In this document: positions 12,601 through 21,014 of the stretch, piece by piece
Layout of the letters: the number at the start of each line of letters is the position of its first letter
Numbering within the stretch: position 1 is the stretch's first letter
Source of the DNA: Cordylochernes scorpioides
Taxonomy: Eukaryota > Arthropoda > Arachnida > Pseudoscorpiones > Chernetidae
DNA: 64,000 nt
NCBI GenBank assembly: GCA_030710605.1
Contig: CP092863.1
Location: 111,907,530-111,971,529 of the forward strand
Reading direction: 5' to 3'
Program-made: the position numbers and the translations under genes
The notes under the pieces: model-generated
What the model saw: only the letters and a program-made list of their open reading frames with translations
The model's database searches: none
What the model was told of the DNA's origin: nothing

Positions 12601-15600
12601 ACAAAGGGAGTTGTTTAGTTGTTTTCAGAGCGACGCCGTTATACGGTCGGGTTTCTCACCCCTATCCGCGATGTAGGGCATCCGTGACGCCCGTGGTCCG
12701 ACTGTCTTCGTCCGTGGTCTACCTCTACCTTCTTGGAGTTACCATCTAGACCTGCCTCTGTCTCTTGCTGTCCCAGTGCGGGAATCCCATCACGCACCAC
12801 TACCACGACTGCCCAGCACATTCCACATCGGGGTTACTACATATATATATATATATACAGTAAAACGCTCCTATAGTGAATCTCAATGGAACTGAACTTT
12901 TGGTTTACTATAGCCACAGTTCATTAGTCACAGTTTGGCTATTAATTCAAAAATTTCATATCACATTAATTAAAAGACAGCCATACACACAGGAAAAAGG
13001 CTACAACTTTATAATATTATCACTTTATTTTAATTCCTAAAATTAACCTATCTGCATGAAAAGGAGGAGGGGGAGCAGTAACAAGCTCGCTAAAAAACCT
13101 AAGCTCAGCTGATAGTACCCTATAAGGACTCCAGGGATATAGGATGTACTCCATGTTAAGAGCCGCTGTACATGGTGTCTGTTCCTCATGTCAGAAGCGG
13201 CCATTTCATATTGGAGCTTAAGTCAGTGGCCTGCTACTGAGTAGTGCTCCCAGTCTTAATGACAAAAGCAGATGCATTCTACTTCACCAAAACATTATAG
13301 ATGTCAATTCTACAAGCTTGATAACACTATATGATTGAGTAGAGATAAGAAAGAAGACCTATTAGCATACATGTATCTCTATATGTCTAGCTCTCTACAA
13401 ATTTAAATAAAAACATCACTTTTAAATGTGCTTAGAATCTTTACAAACTCTTTATGGAATTCATAAACAATTGAAAATTGAGAGGAATAAAAAGAGACTT
13501 ACCAGTTCACTCTCAAAGGACCTAACCTGGTTTAACCTGGCCAGAGCATTCTTGTAGATCTTCTGGGTGTTGTCATCTACTTTCTTGTCCTTCAGCCAGT
13601 CCTGGTATTCCTTCATGGTGGCCTCCATGTCTGGAACAACCATCTCTTTATATATGGGACACCAGTTGGAGGAGGGGTTCACAAGGATTTAAAAACACCC
13701 CATCTATATACAGCAAATGAAAACATTGAAGATGCAAATGTTTCTTTCACACCTAAATCAAACTTCTACTGTGATGAAAAAACAATGGGAGGGCCTGGCT
13801 CCCCAGCGGTAATGCGGGGGTGGAGGGGGGTTAAGGACAGTAGAAGTTTGATTTATGTATGAAAGAAACATTCGTATCTTGATGTTTCATTTGCTGTATA
13901 AATTACCTTTTATCATTCAAAATTAGATATCTCTACAGACCTTACTGCAATGATAAAATAAATAGGTAATATTTGATATGTGAAAAGAAACATATTGCCA
14001 AAAATAATTATAACTAATATATATATATACAGTTACGAGCGTCATGCGTTCTTAATAATTTTTCATCTCTGTCACCATTGCTTTTTTTTTGGAATGGCGC
14101 TCTCCTATTGGTTGGCTACGATCACGCCACCTTTGCCCCCCCCACTCGCTTTTTGGTTTTTGTAACTATTGTGTTAGAGCGGATCGCTCCTTAAATAAAT
14201 GCATATATTAGTTAATAACTAAATGGAATCCTCTCTTTCTTTTTCCCAGTAAGAGACGCATACGGAAGCCAACAGTACATAGACAGATAAAGCACATAGG
14301 CTATAGTTATTAACTAATATATGCATTTATTTAAGGCGCCAATTTATAATTGTAACAAATAGTATTTGAATCAAAACATTCAATCGGGTAAAACACGGGC
14401 GTTGCCCGGGTCATTCGGCTAGTATATATATAAAAGTCACTTTGCCAGCTAAACACCTCTTTGGCAGATTGTGAAGATTCCATTAGACCCCGTGTGAAAC
14501 TTATGGAATAAAGTCCGCCCTAGACTGATGATGGCCATTATCCTGAAACCATGGTCTCTAGGTGGACCAGTTAGCCAAAGCTGGTGTTGTTACCAAATAG
14601 ATGGTGGACTCATGTAATTTGTGTAATGTTTACACAAGGGGATAAGAAATAACAACAACAACAAAAGACCAGAAAATATGTAAGTAAGTAAGGATGGTGG
14701 ACTCACCCACAAGAGGTACTGAAAGCTGCCGTTTGAAGAGGGTATCAATCCTTTCCATCTGTTTCCCACATTGTTCCTCCAGAGCTTCTGTTTCCTCTTT
14801 CTCCAGCTCTCTACCCTGGACACACAGCATCCACAAACCTTTAGGACACTCTGTGACTGACTGTTATCCTTTATACAGAGAGTGGTGTGTGTACTACTGT
14901 ATAACATGGTGCTTCATGTATCAAACACTTTAAAACAATGCACTTTTTATGATAAAGCACAATTTGGATTATAGATTATAATAAAAGAAAATAAGACCTA
15001 ATACAAATAATTTATTAGTGTGTGATGTTTCGGCAACAACATTGTCATCATCATCAGACAAAAGAGTAAAACTTTGATTTAAAAAACTTTCATTTACTCT
15101 TTTGTCTGATGATGGCGACAATGTTGTTGCCGAAACGTCACACACTAATAAATTATTTGGATTAGCTCTTATTTTATTTTATTAATGCACTTTTTAAAAA
15201 GAAAGGTGCCCCTTTGTAGGTGTATAGATAAGGTTGTCCCAAAGGTTTCATGTTTTTCTTAAAACCTTTTTCTTATTACTTGGCGAATAATATTATTACG
15301 GCGAATACATAATACTACATAATACAATTACTTTATACATAATACAAAGACATTATACATAACTGCGAATATTATTATGGCAAATAATATTGGTATTTCA
15401 ATTTTTTTGCAAGTGTTTACTTTGACTTTGACTTTGCACTTACAAATGTGCCAGAGCCCCGTTTGGTTACTGGCACTCACTGGTGGGGTTTGCAAGACTT
15501 GGGGGCAATTGGAGCATTTTTTTTTTTTTATCAGAAAAAAGTGCCCAATGCGGGAATTGAACCTGGGTTGTAGCGGTCGAAAACCAACGGTTTAGACCAC

Positions 15601-18600
15601 CCTTCCACTGACCCCCCCATGTCGTACTGTATTACTCTTAATTGAAGATAAAGAAGAAGAAACCACTTACCGTGAGATCATCATGGATGGCCATCTCAAA
15701 TGCCTTGTAAGCTTCCCAGAGCAAGGATCCTTGCTCCACATGTAGACCAGCCAAGGTTAGGGACCTATCCATGATGTCCCTACACCTAGCGATGCCGTCC
15801 CTCATGCCAATGTCCCCCATGGAGAACTGGACAAACTGGACCCACACCCCGACAGCTGGAACAACCCCCACGTAGGTAAACAAGAGCTCAGACGGACCTA
15901 CGGACTACTCACAGAGGTAGTCCTTCACGGCCCGCTCATACAGCGTGGTCACAGCTTCCCGCTCCGCAGGAGTATAGGCAATCTTAGCTTCATCGTCCAC
16001 CCACTGTAGCCATAGCTCTGTGGGACACAGCCGTACCTTTTATACCACACACAGATACACCACGTAACAAAAAAAAAAAAAGAAATTAAAAGACCTTGCA
16101 ACTTTTTTTATTTACTTTATTGAACTCCACCTTTTCCGGTCCCAAGACTGGATTTTTGGAGGGGGAGCAGTAAAAAGCTCGCTAAAAAAACTGAGTTCAG
16201 CTGGCCATGCTGATAGTATCATGTAAGGACTCCAGGGATACAGGCTGAGTCAGTACTCCATGTTAGGAGTGGCTACACATGGCGTCTGTTCCTCATGTCA
16301 GAGGCGGCTATTACATATTGGAGCTAAGTCGGCCTGCTACTAAGTAGTGCTCTCAGTCTTAGTGACAAAGGCAGACGCATTATACTTCACCCAGTCATGA
16401 TCTCAAGCTTTACAAGCTTGATACCCTAATATGATCGAGTGGAGATAAGAAAGAAGAAGAAGGAGTATAGGCAATCTTAGCTTCATCGTCCACCCACTGT
16501 AGCCATAGCTCTGGGACACAGCAGTACCTTCTATACCACACACAGATACACCTCTTACAAAAAGAAAAAATTTATAAGACCTTGCAACTTTTTTATTTAC
16601 TTGAATGAACTCCTCCTTTTCCAGTCCCAAACCTGGATGAAAAAGGAAGAGGGGGAGCAGTAACAAGCTCACTAAAAAACCTGGGCTCAGCTGGCCGTGC
16701 TGATTTCCGACTAAATTCTGGTTCGTTTCCAAGGTGACTAACGACGGCACCCATTTCCCAACAGAAACCTCTGAGGCTCTTCATTGGACACATCAACAAC
16801 AACACCTTTCACTAAAGGACAACACCTAGTTGCAAAGATAGTGTCCTTTAGAGAGAAAGAGGTATCCTCTTATCAAAAAACTACAAATTAGTTGAAGGTT
16901 TTTAATTAAAAAGGAATATATTGGATCGAAATATAATTTATTTTACCAATATTGTATCAAAATATCATTTATTTTACCAATATTGGTAAAATAAATATAT
17001 TTCAATCCAATATATTCCTTTTTAATCAAAGATTTATTTTTATGGATTGCTCTATATTCAAAAGTTGAAGGTTTGTAAATTCATCTTATTTTTTCTATGA
17101 TCCTTTCTTAACTGTCCCTCCAACAAATGTTCCTCCTGTTGAAGAACCGTGTGGTTTGAAAAAAGCTTCTGTTTTTATCACATTGCAATAAACATTTCTC
17201 TCTTAAAACTTTTTGTTGCATATAAGTGGGAGTAAAGGGTAGTTACTGGGTGTCAGGGGGAAGATGGTGTTCATGGCCTCTCTGATCTCCCGGAGTTGTT
17301 CAAGATCTGCTGCCTTGCGTAGGAGGTCAATGAGCTCTACATAGTTGTCGTAGGCATAGGGGTTCTCCCTAATCTGGAACACACAGGGGTATTACCTCAT
17401 GTACCTCCCTACACATTTAGTATCCCTACATAACCCTATATGACCTTACATATCTCTAAATGTTCCTATATATTCCTATATGTCCCTATATACATACATA
17501 TCCCTACATTATCAAAAGAATAAAATTGTGAGAGGAAGAGTTTTTTGTAGGTTAAGGGTATCTTGTGGGATTATGTAAAGACATATCCCTATTTGTACTT
17601 TCCCTGACCTTACAAGACTGCTCCTTTTCCAGGATGGTGTCTTCCCACAATACACCATCTACAGGACCAAAGATGCTTCACCAGACCACTTCTTGAAATG
17701 CATGGGAGCCTCAAGACAGGGCCTATATTCCAGCGCTGCCAAGATTGTTAACTGAATCCATGAATTTAGTCTTCATGACCTTAAACACAAGGTAATAAGA
17801 CCAAATCCAAATAAATAAATAGTGTGTGACATTTCAGTAACAGCGTTGTTACACGAAAGGTCACACACTATTTATTTATTTGGATTTGGTCTTATTATCT
17901 TGTGTTTATGATCTATAATCCAAATTGTGCATCTTATCTCCATTACCTTGCTTAACTATACAATAGGATAATAATATATATATGTCCCTTCATATCCCTA
18001 TTCTATGAAAGCCAATTCTTCTATTATAAAAGTCAAGAAAAACAAACTGAGCTTTCGGAGGAGTCTCCATAATCTAAAGCTAAGAAAGATATCTTGACAC
18101 TGGGGTAGATATTATAAAGGTTGGGAGAAATATAGGTAACAACTCATGTTCTATATAAGAAATATGTAAAAATGTTATCAAATTTGTATGCCATTTCACC
18201 CTGTACTCAGCATTTCTCTTCACCTCATCTTCTGATATTACAGACCATTCTATTGGATTATTGAACCAATCCTTCCTTCCTCTCCCTGTTGTGATATGTT
18301 AAATAACCTACAATAATGTTACGTATTGTATTTATTATTGACTATGCAAATTCATGGCATTTGTCAACTGTTGTCAATTTTGTATAAAAGGAGATTACTG
18401 GATTAAATAAACATTCAGTTCAACTTGTAAAGTTAAAACGAGTCTTATTCAGATAACACTTAACCATTACAACACTCCCTTTATTGAAGACAAGGTAATA
18501 AGACCACAAATTCAAATAAATAAATAGTGTGTGATGTTTCGGTAATAGGGTTGTTACCATCTTCAGACAAAAGTACTGAATGAGAAATTATACCACAGCG

Positions 18601-21014
18601 AGTTTTAAATAGTTACTAAATTGTGCCTATCATCCTCTCCCTTTATTCTTTAAGATGTATTCCTCCTTCATTATGGCATATGGGCAGAAGTAGGTGACTG
18701 CTTTTACTGTAAGTGCACCACATGTCTACACATGTGAAAATCAGTTCAACTTTTCACTTTAAAATGTGCCAGAGCCCCGTTTGGTTACTTGCACTCGCTG
18801 GTGGGGTTGGACTTTTGGAAGAATTGGGGGTCATCGGAGCATTTTTGTATTCCTCCTTCATTATGGCATTGTCTTTTCACAAATTCTGGAGAACAGCACA
18901 GTCAAAAAGGCATAACACAGAAGAGCGACCCAACTTGAAGAAAGGTTGATGTTATTCTCCACTTTCAGTAGATAACTTATGTTTACTTCTTTATCTCGGA
19001 GAATCCTGTATGGGACGTCTGTCCTTAATAAAGGCTTTTATTTTTGTATTTCTCCATTATGGTTGATAGACAAACTCTCAATGATTCCTCAGAGTACATG
19101 TTCTGCAAACTTTTCATTTCCTCTTGATTACTCATGGACAAAACTTAAGTAGAAAGTCTTTGATATCTCCAGTCGTGTTTTTTTTCAAGAAGACAGAGGC
19201 AATTTTGTTCACACTTGGTTATCTTGTGTGCCAAACAGACACCCTCAAGGGTCACAACTTGATACCCTAATATGATTGAGTGGAGATAAGAAGAAGAGAA
19301 GGTAATAAGACCAAATACAGATAAATTAATAGTGTGTGACGTTTCAATAACAGCGTTGTTACTATCTTCAGAAAAAAAGAATAAAATGTTGGACAAAAGT
19401 TTTTATTCTTTTGTGCGGTGATGGTAACAACACTGTTACCGAAATGCCACCGACTAATTTATTTGGATATACTGAGTAGTGCTCCCAGTCTTAATGACAG
19501 ACGCATTCTATTTCACCCAGTCATTATGAATGTCAGATCTTCTTTGTGATGAGCTCTACTCATCCTCAGCAGATACCATCAAAACTCCCAAGTTCTACAG
19601 GTTTGATACCCTGATATGGTTGTTGAGTGGAGATAAGAAAGAAGAAGACTATTGTAGCTGTCAAAATATACTAAGATTATATAAAAGGGCGTACCTGGAT
19701 CTGTAAAGAAAAAAAAAATTCTCAAAATATTTCAAGAGATTGCTCCCTCTTTATCAATTTATTGTACTAAATTAAACACAAGGTAATAAGACCAAATCCA
19801 AATAAATAAATAGTGTGTGATGTTTCAGTAACAGTGTTGTTACCATCTTCAGACAGAAGTACTGAATCCGTTTATACTGAATCAATTTATTTATTTGGAT
19901 TTGGTCTTATTACTTTGTGTTTATAACCTATAATCCAAATTGTGCCTTATTATACTGAATTCAATTTACTTTTCAATTCTAATAATTATGATTTTTTTAT
20001 TAATTATTGAACAAGTTTATTACCATTGCTACCAGAAATTTGGATAAAAATTCAAAGTGGTCAAAACAAAAACAGAAGCAGGCTTAACAGATTTCATAAT
20101 AACATCATTGCTCTAAAATCTATAAAAAGTATTGTTTTGTCACAATTTGTTATGCTTTTGTTAATTTTAAAATATCCTGGGCTATTTATTTTTAGTTAAT
20201 ATATATACAGTTAAACCTCAATATAACGCCCCCTCTTGGGACTCACCAAAATAGGGTGCTATAGAGAGAGGGTGCTATAAACAGGTCACTTTTAATGTAA
20301 ATCGCATCGTACTACGTATTTAAAATCGGGCGCTATTTAGAGGGGGTGCTATAGACAGGTTTAACTGTATATATATATATATTTTTTTTTTTTATATATA
20401 TTTATGAAAAATAAGGCACTATGGGTGTTTAACACTTTCCAGATTTTAGATTGCTAATATTATGATATTCAAATCTCTGATATTTTATCAATTCTAAAAA
20501 AATAAAGAAAATAGAATTATGAAAATTACTTCTAAATGCTTTTTCCTTTCTTTTATAAAAATACAAAAGAATGTAGTCTAATATATTGAACTATTTAAAT
20601 TTAACTGTCAATGTGTGTCATATCTAGAATTTGACAACTGTTTAAAAATAGCAAAAATAATATCTCGGCATTTAGATTTTAATAGGCAAGTTACGCTTAA
20701 AATATTAAATACGAAATTTAAAAGGCGAAATCAAAATAAATACACAATAATTTTTAAAACGTTTAAAACCTTTAAATATAGAATTCTAAAAGGTTTATTT
20801 TGATATTTTATTGTGAAAAAGAAATATTTGTATTTAAATGCATTCCCTCTATCAATTTTTTAAATTAGTATTGTTTTACCTTTGCTTTAAGTTCATCTAT
20901 TTTAGCTGAATCTACTTCATCTTCTGGGTCGGTATTACTTTCTTCTGAATCTTCATCCATTTGAGCTTGGTTTTCTTCTTGGTCTTCAATCATTTCCTCC
21001 TCCGAGTCTGACAT
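6522..21014 (-). CDS. SART3: SART3 homologue, 5' part (nine coding exons, gene incomplete at left)
   Basis: SART3 (Prp24-related) is a nuclear factor that helps re-form the U4/U6 snRNP after splicing. Its N-terminal half is an array of HAT (half-a-TPR) helical repeats and its C-terminal half carries RRMs. Nine minus-strand exons with GT/AG borders join without a phase error: 20880-21014, 17247-17373, 15913-16017, 15671-15855, 14707-14815, 13503-13630, 11742-11909, 8640-8778 and 6522-6629, giving 1204 coding bases (401 codons). The product starts with an acidic stretch (MSDSEEEMIED) and then runs through HAT repeats. Landmarks shared with animal SART3 are LWEAYKAFE, FKRQLSVPL, DMEAT, LYERAL and RAVRNCPWTASLW. 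The C-terminal HAT repeats, the nuclear localisation region and the RRMs are not in the window. I found no further exon in 1-6500. Introns range from 57 to 3506 bases and are heavily invaded by repeats. Identity is well supported; only small border shifts are open. Confidence 0.93.
7125..7245 (-). repeat. LINE-type 3' end with (TG)n tail
   Basis: Reverse of the unit at 41080-41360: TTTATTAAGGCCACCGGTCT, then CTTATACAGATTCACC and TGTACTCCAGGCAGCGCAGC. Confidence 0.7.
7311..7654 (+). repeat. LINE family a related repeat with two tail copies
   Basis: 7311-7544 is the inverse counterpart of 11440-11645 (shared CAGAGGAGCTGTGTCTGTAC, AAGTCAGACTTTCTCCAAAG-like text). It ends in CTCAAGGAGCATGGACTCAT plus GGGGATACGAAAAAAACAAC. 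A second tail, 7586-7654, ends AAGGAGATAAGAAACAACAA. Confidence 0.75.
7655..7833. mobile_element. TA-flanked MITE (CAGTAGAA...AAGGACAACACC family)
   Basis: CAGTAGAATTTCTCTGTAAA ... GGGAGCTTCTACTG; internal GACAACACCTAGTTACAGAG common to the family (36867, 49960, 52718, 55232, 59404). Confidence 0.82.
7850..8062. repeat. Palindromic repeat with hammerhead-like core (both arms)
   Basis: The minus-strand core at 7892-7921 reads CTGATGA-T-GGTGACA-ATGC-TGTTGCC-GAAA, with stem II fully paired counting G-U. The plus arm (about 7964-7994) has GTGATGA in place of CTGATGA. Outer parts AGTGTGTGACG / CGTCACACACT and TAATCCAAAT / ATTTGGATTA are inverted. Confidence 0.85.
8640..8778 (-). CDS. SART3: SART3 exon 8
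   Basis: Encodes DKQLKDGPVLLPVHERAVRN and CPWTASLWVNYVRAMERHA, nearly matching DRQLKVKDLVLSVHNRAIRN and CPWTVALWSRYLLAMERHG in human SART3. This is the strongest single match of the gene. Phase 0 in, phase 1 out; donor AGAG|GTAGGT. Confidence 0.95.
8808..8903 (-). repeat. Half palindromic repeat, core damaged
   Basis: Minus core at about 8860-8889: CTGATGA, paired stem, but AAAA in place of GAAA. Confidence 0.8.
8941..9655. repeat. Tandem repeat, 76-78 bp unit, about 8-9 copies
   Basis: ACAAAACTTAAGGAAGTTGT starts at 8968, 9046, 9122, 9198, 9276, 9354, 9432, 9508 and 9586, so spacing is 76 or 78. The 2-base difference is the number of TA steps in the GTATATATCGGG segment or GAAGAC against GGAC. 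It lies in SART3 intron 7. Open frames over it are by-products of the periodicity. Confidence 0.95.
9861..9962. repeat. Collapsed palindromic repeat
   Basis: TTGGTAACAAGGTTGTTACCGAAATGTCACAC: the two arms meet without the central spacer. Confidence 0.75.
10030..10190. mobile_element. TA-flanked MITE (CAGTTAAACCTGTCTATAG family)
   Basis: 161 bases with inverted ends CAGTTAAACCTGTCTATAG / CTATAGACAGGTTTAACTG and a TA on each side. Second copy at 20208-20367. Confidence 0.9.
10618..10648 (-). repeat. LINE family a tail, inverted, joined to the RNase H copy
   Basis: Begins TTTTGTTGTTGTTGTTTC and TTATCCCC, the reverse of the (CAA)n tail and GGGGATAAG end. It abuts the sense copy at 10649, making a head-on pair of LINE fragments. 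Confidence 0.75.
10649..11425 (+). pseudogene. LINE family a 3' part: RNase H domain and C-terminus (one in-frame stop)
   Basis: The frame encodes a LINE RNase H domain: GSGCLIKTTNG, FRSELIAIYEALKSI (catalytic E), WILTDSRSA (D), WIPSHVGIEGNEAADVLVKK (H and final D). A TAA at 11015-11017 interrupts the frame. The same frame then continues through a Jockey/I-type C-terminal tail with CPKC...PEHILAC and ends KQLEEHELMEFV. The element finishes GGGGATAAG followed by AAACAACAAC repeats. It sits in intron 7 of SART3, in the opposite orientation. The 5' part, including reverse transcriptase, is missing. Confidence 0.88.
11440..11645 (-). repeat. LINE family a related repeat, inverted
   Basis: Contains TGGGGTGTAGGGGTGCAGCT and CAACTCTAACATGAGTACAG; reverse counterpart of 7311-7544. 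It directly follows the RNase H LINE copy, so the two form a loose fold-back. Confidence 0.75.
11742..11909 (-). CDS. SART3: SART3 exon 7
   Basis: Encodes 56 codons: LESREGEVIPKLETYLKYLE, then NPGSIQCLYERALADHCLNS and DLWLRYTTYL. It matches the HAT repeats around RIQLIFERALVENC and DLWIRYSQYL in human SART3. Phase 0 on both sides, so skipping it would keep the frame. Confidence 0.92.
12299..12841 (+). mobile_element. Probable solo LTR
   Basis: 543 bases starting TGTAGTATATT and ending GGTTACTACA (7-base inverted ends), inserted in an (AT)n run. Contains a TATA-like CATATAAAAG at about 12577 followed by a GC-richer transcribed-like part. No internal coding region is attached. In SART3 intron 6. 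Confidence 0.65.
12858..12950. mobile_element. Partial MITE (CAGTAAAACGCTCCTATAGTG)
   Basis: Left end only; body (ACTATAGCCACAGTTCATTA) resembles 48131-48305. Confidence 0.6.
13050..13355 (+). repeat. LINE family b 3' end
   Basis: From AAAGGAGGAGGGGGAGCAGT to GATTGAGTAGAGATAAGAAA GAAG. In intron 6 of SART3, antisense to the gene. Confidence 0.85.
13503..13630 (-). CDS. SART3: SART3 exon 6
   Basis: Encodes DMEATMKEYQDWLKD and then TQKIYKNALARLNQVRSFES. Human SART3 has DMEATFAEYEEWSED and NYNKALQQLEKYKPYE at the same place. Phase 1 in, phase 0 out; acceptor GTTCCAG, donor CTG|GTAAGT. Confidence 0.92.
14189..14336. repeat. 33-bp perfect inverted repeat around an 82-bp centre
   Basis: CCTTAAATAAATGCATATAT (14189-14221) is exactly inverted at 14304-14336. 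The centre contains TTCTTTTTCCCAGTAAGAGA. Confidence 0.88.
14330..14422 (+). mobile_element. Helitron-like 3' end
   Basis: GGCGCCAATTTATAATTGTA, CGGGCGTTGCCCGGG hairpin, then TCATTCGGCTAG|T. Confidence 0.72.
14598..14668 (+). repeat. LINE family a tail fragment
   Basis: GGTGGACTCATGTAATTTGT, then ACACAAGGGGATAAGAAA and CAAC repeats. Confidence 0.75.
14707..14815 (-). CDS. SART3: SART3 exon 5
   Basis: Encodes GRELEKEETEALEEQCGKQM and ERIDTLFKRQLSVPLV. LFKRQLSVPL matches LFRRQLAIPL of human SART3. It is longer in the acidic linker than the human protein. Phase 0 in, phase 1 out; donor GTGG|GTGAGT. Confidence 0.88.
14941..15185. repeat. Palindromic repeat with two intact hammerhead-like cores
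   Basis: Plus core 15106-15135: CTGATGA-T-GGCGACA-ATGT-TGTTGCC-GAAA followed by CGTCACACAC. Minus core 15028-15057 is the same with one or two changes. Whole unit about 245 bases in SART3 intron 4. Confidence 0.87.
15428..15619 (-). repeat. SINE, 3' part missing
   Basis: GACTTTGCACTTACAAATGT to CCACCCTTCCACTGACCCCC; in SART3 intron 4. Confidence 0.85.
15671..15855 (-). CDS. SART3: SART3 exon 4
   Basis: Encodes VGVWVQFVQFSMGDIGMRDG, then RCRDIMDRSLTLAGLHVEQG and LLWEAYKAFEMAI. This corresponds to the human stretch around IWLEYGQYS, GLHMTKG and LWEAYREFESAI. Phase 1 in, phase 0 out, donor ACG|GTAAGT. Confidence 0.92.
15913..16017 (-). CDS. SART3: SART3 exon 3
   Basis: Encodes LWLQWVDDEAKIAYTPAERE followed by AVTTLYERAVKDYL, a HAT repeat matching LWLEWLHDE and LFEKAVKDY of human SART3. 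Phase 1 in and out. The intron to exon 4 is only 57 bases (15856-15912), the shortest in the gene. Part of this exon is duplicated at 16461-16510. Confidence 0.9.
16121..16460 (+). repeat. LINE family b 3' end (inside the SART3 intron 2 duplication)
   Basis: From GAACTCCACCTTTTCCGG through GGAGGGGGAGCAGTAAAAAG to GTGGAGATAAGAAAGAAG plus AAG repeats. Its tail touches the duplicated exon 3 fragment at 16461. Confidence 0.88.
16461..16510 (-). pseudogene. Duplicated fragment of SART3 exon 3 (decoy exon)
   Basis: The 3' splice acceptor and the first about 45 bases of exon 3 recur here, almost unchanged, 493 bases upstream of the real exon in gene order. The acceptor AG is kept (TGTGTCCCAG then AGCTATGGCT), but the copy runs into a LINE tail after ...TATACTCCT and has no donor. 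It is part of a tandem duplication: unit 15968-16460, second, truncated copy 16461 to about 16705, which includes a piece of LINE family b. Confidence 0.85.
16605..16707 (+). repeat. LINE family b fragment (second copy in the duplication)
   Basis: GAACTCCTCCTTTTCCAGTC to GCTCAGCTGGCCGTGCTGAT; the match to 16121-16210 ends abruptly near 16707. Confidence 0.8.
16800..16885. mobile_element. MITE fragment, same family as 7655-7833
   Basis: AAAGGACAACACCTAGTTGC and AGAGAGAAAGAGGTATCCTC; ends lost. Confidence 0.65.
17247..17373 (-). CDS. SART3: SART3 exon 2 (first HAT repeat)
   Basis: Encodes IRENPYAYDNYVELIDLLRK and then LEQLREIREAMNTIFPLTP. This matches the first HAT repeat of SART3 (VDLIRLLR and EIFPLT in the human protein). 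The acceptor is TTCCAG and the donor CCCA|GTAACT; phase 0 in, phase 1 out. Confidence 0.9.
17628..17788 (+). repeat. LINE C-terminus remnant (third lineage)
   Basis: Reads like QYTIYRTKDASPDHFLKCMG and NRIHEFSLHDL-type text, shared with 42822-42985. The spaced H and C residues resemble LINE C-terminal zinc-binding ends. Confidence 0.65.
17791..17930. repeat. Palindromic repeat, collapsed centre
   Basis: GTGTGTGACATTTCAGTAAC then GCGTTGTTACACGAAAGG and TCACACACTATTTATTTATT. Confidence 0.8.
18491..18580 (-). repeat. Half palindromic repeat, nearly intact core
   Basis: Minus core 18537-18566: CTGAAGA-T-GGTAACA-ACCC-TATTACC-GAAA, one mismatch in stem II. Confidence 0.82.
18680..18845 (-). repeat. 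SINE fragment between 24-bp direct repeats
   Basis: The internal SINE body (GGGCAGAAGTAGGTGACTGC to GGGGGTCATCGGAGCATTTT) lacks both the head and the A-tail, yet is flanked by identical 24-base repeats at 18656-18679 and 18846-18869. Confidence 0.8.
19243..19300 (+). repeat. LINE family b tail fragment
   Basis: CTTGATACCCTAATATGATT, GAGTGGAGATAAGAAGAAG. Confidence 0.75.
19300..19470. repeat. Palindromic repeat with a compensated stem II
   Basis: Minus core 19342-19371: CTGAAGA-T-AGTAACA-ACGC-TGTTATT-GAAA. Both strands of stem II differ from the common form and still pair (AG with TT instead of GG with CC). The plus arm has a damaged CTGATGA. Confidence 0.85.
19470..19648 (+). repeat. LINE family b 3' end
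   Basis: GAGTAGTGCTCCCAGTCTTA to GTGGAGATAAGAAAGAAGAA, including the partly coding stretch GATGAGCTCTACTCATCC. Confidence 0.82.
19780..19950. repeat. Palindromic repeat, minus core intact
   Basis: Minus core 19823-19852: CTGAAGA-T-GGTAACA-ACAC-TGTTACT-GAAA (one G-U). Outer part CACAAGGTAATAAGACCAAA is inverted at 19905-19920. Confidence 0.85.
20208..20367. mobile_element. TA-flanked MITE (same family as 10030-10190)
   Basis: 160 bases in reverse order relative to 10030-10190; ends CAGTTAAACCTCAATATAAC and CTATAGACAGGTTTAACTG, TA-flanked. Confidence 0.9.
20368..20879. other. AT-rich SART3 intron 1 sequence, nothing recognised
   Basis: Low-complexity A/T sequence next to exon 1; no repeat family or exon identified. 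Confidence 0.6.
20880..21014 (-). CDS. SART3: SART3 exon 1 (start codon, acidic N-terminus)
   Basis: The ATG is at 21014-21012 and the donor GT follows at 20879. The exon has 45 codons and ends in phase 0. The peptide is very acidic (MSDSEEEMIEDQEE, then SEESNTDPEDEVDS) and ends IDELKAK, which runs directly into exon 2 (IRENPYAYDNY). The human protein also has an acidic N-terminus before the first HAT repeat, but a longer one. No clear promoter motif is visible just upstream; the flank is AT-rich. Confidence 0.85.
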
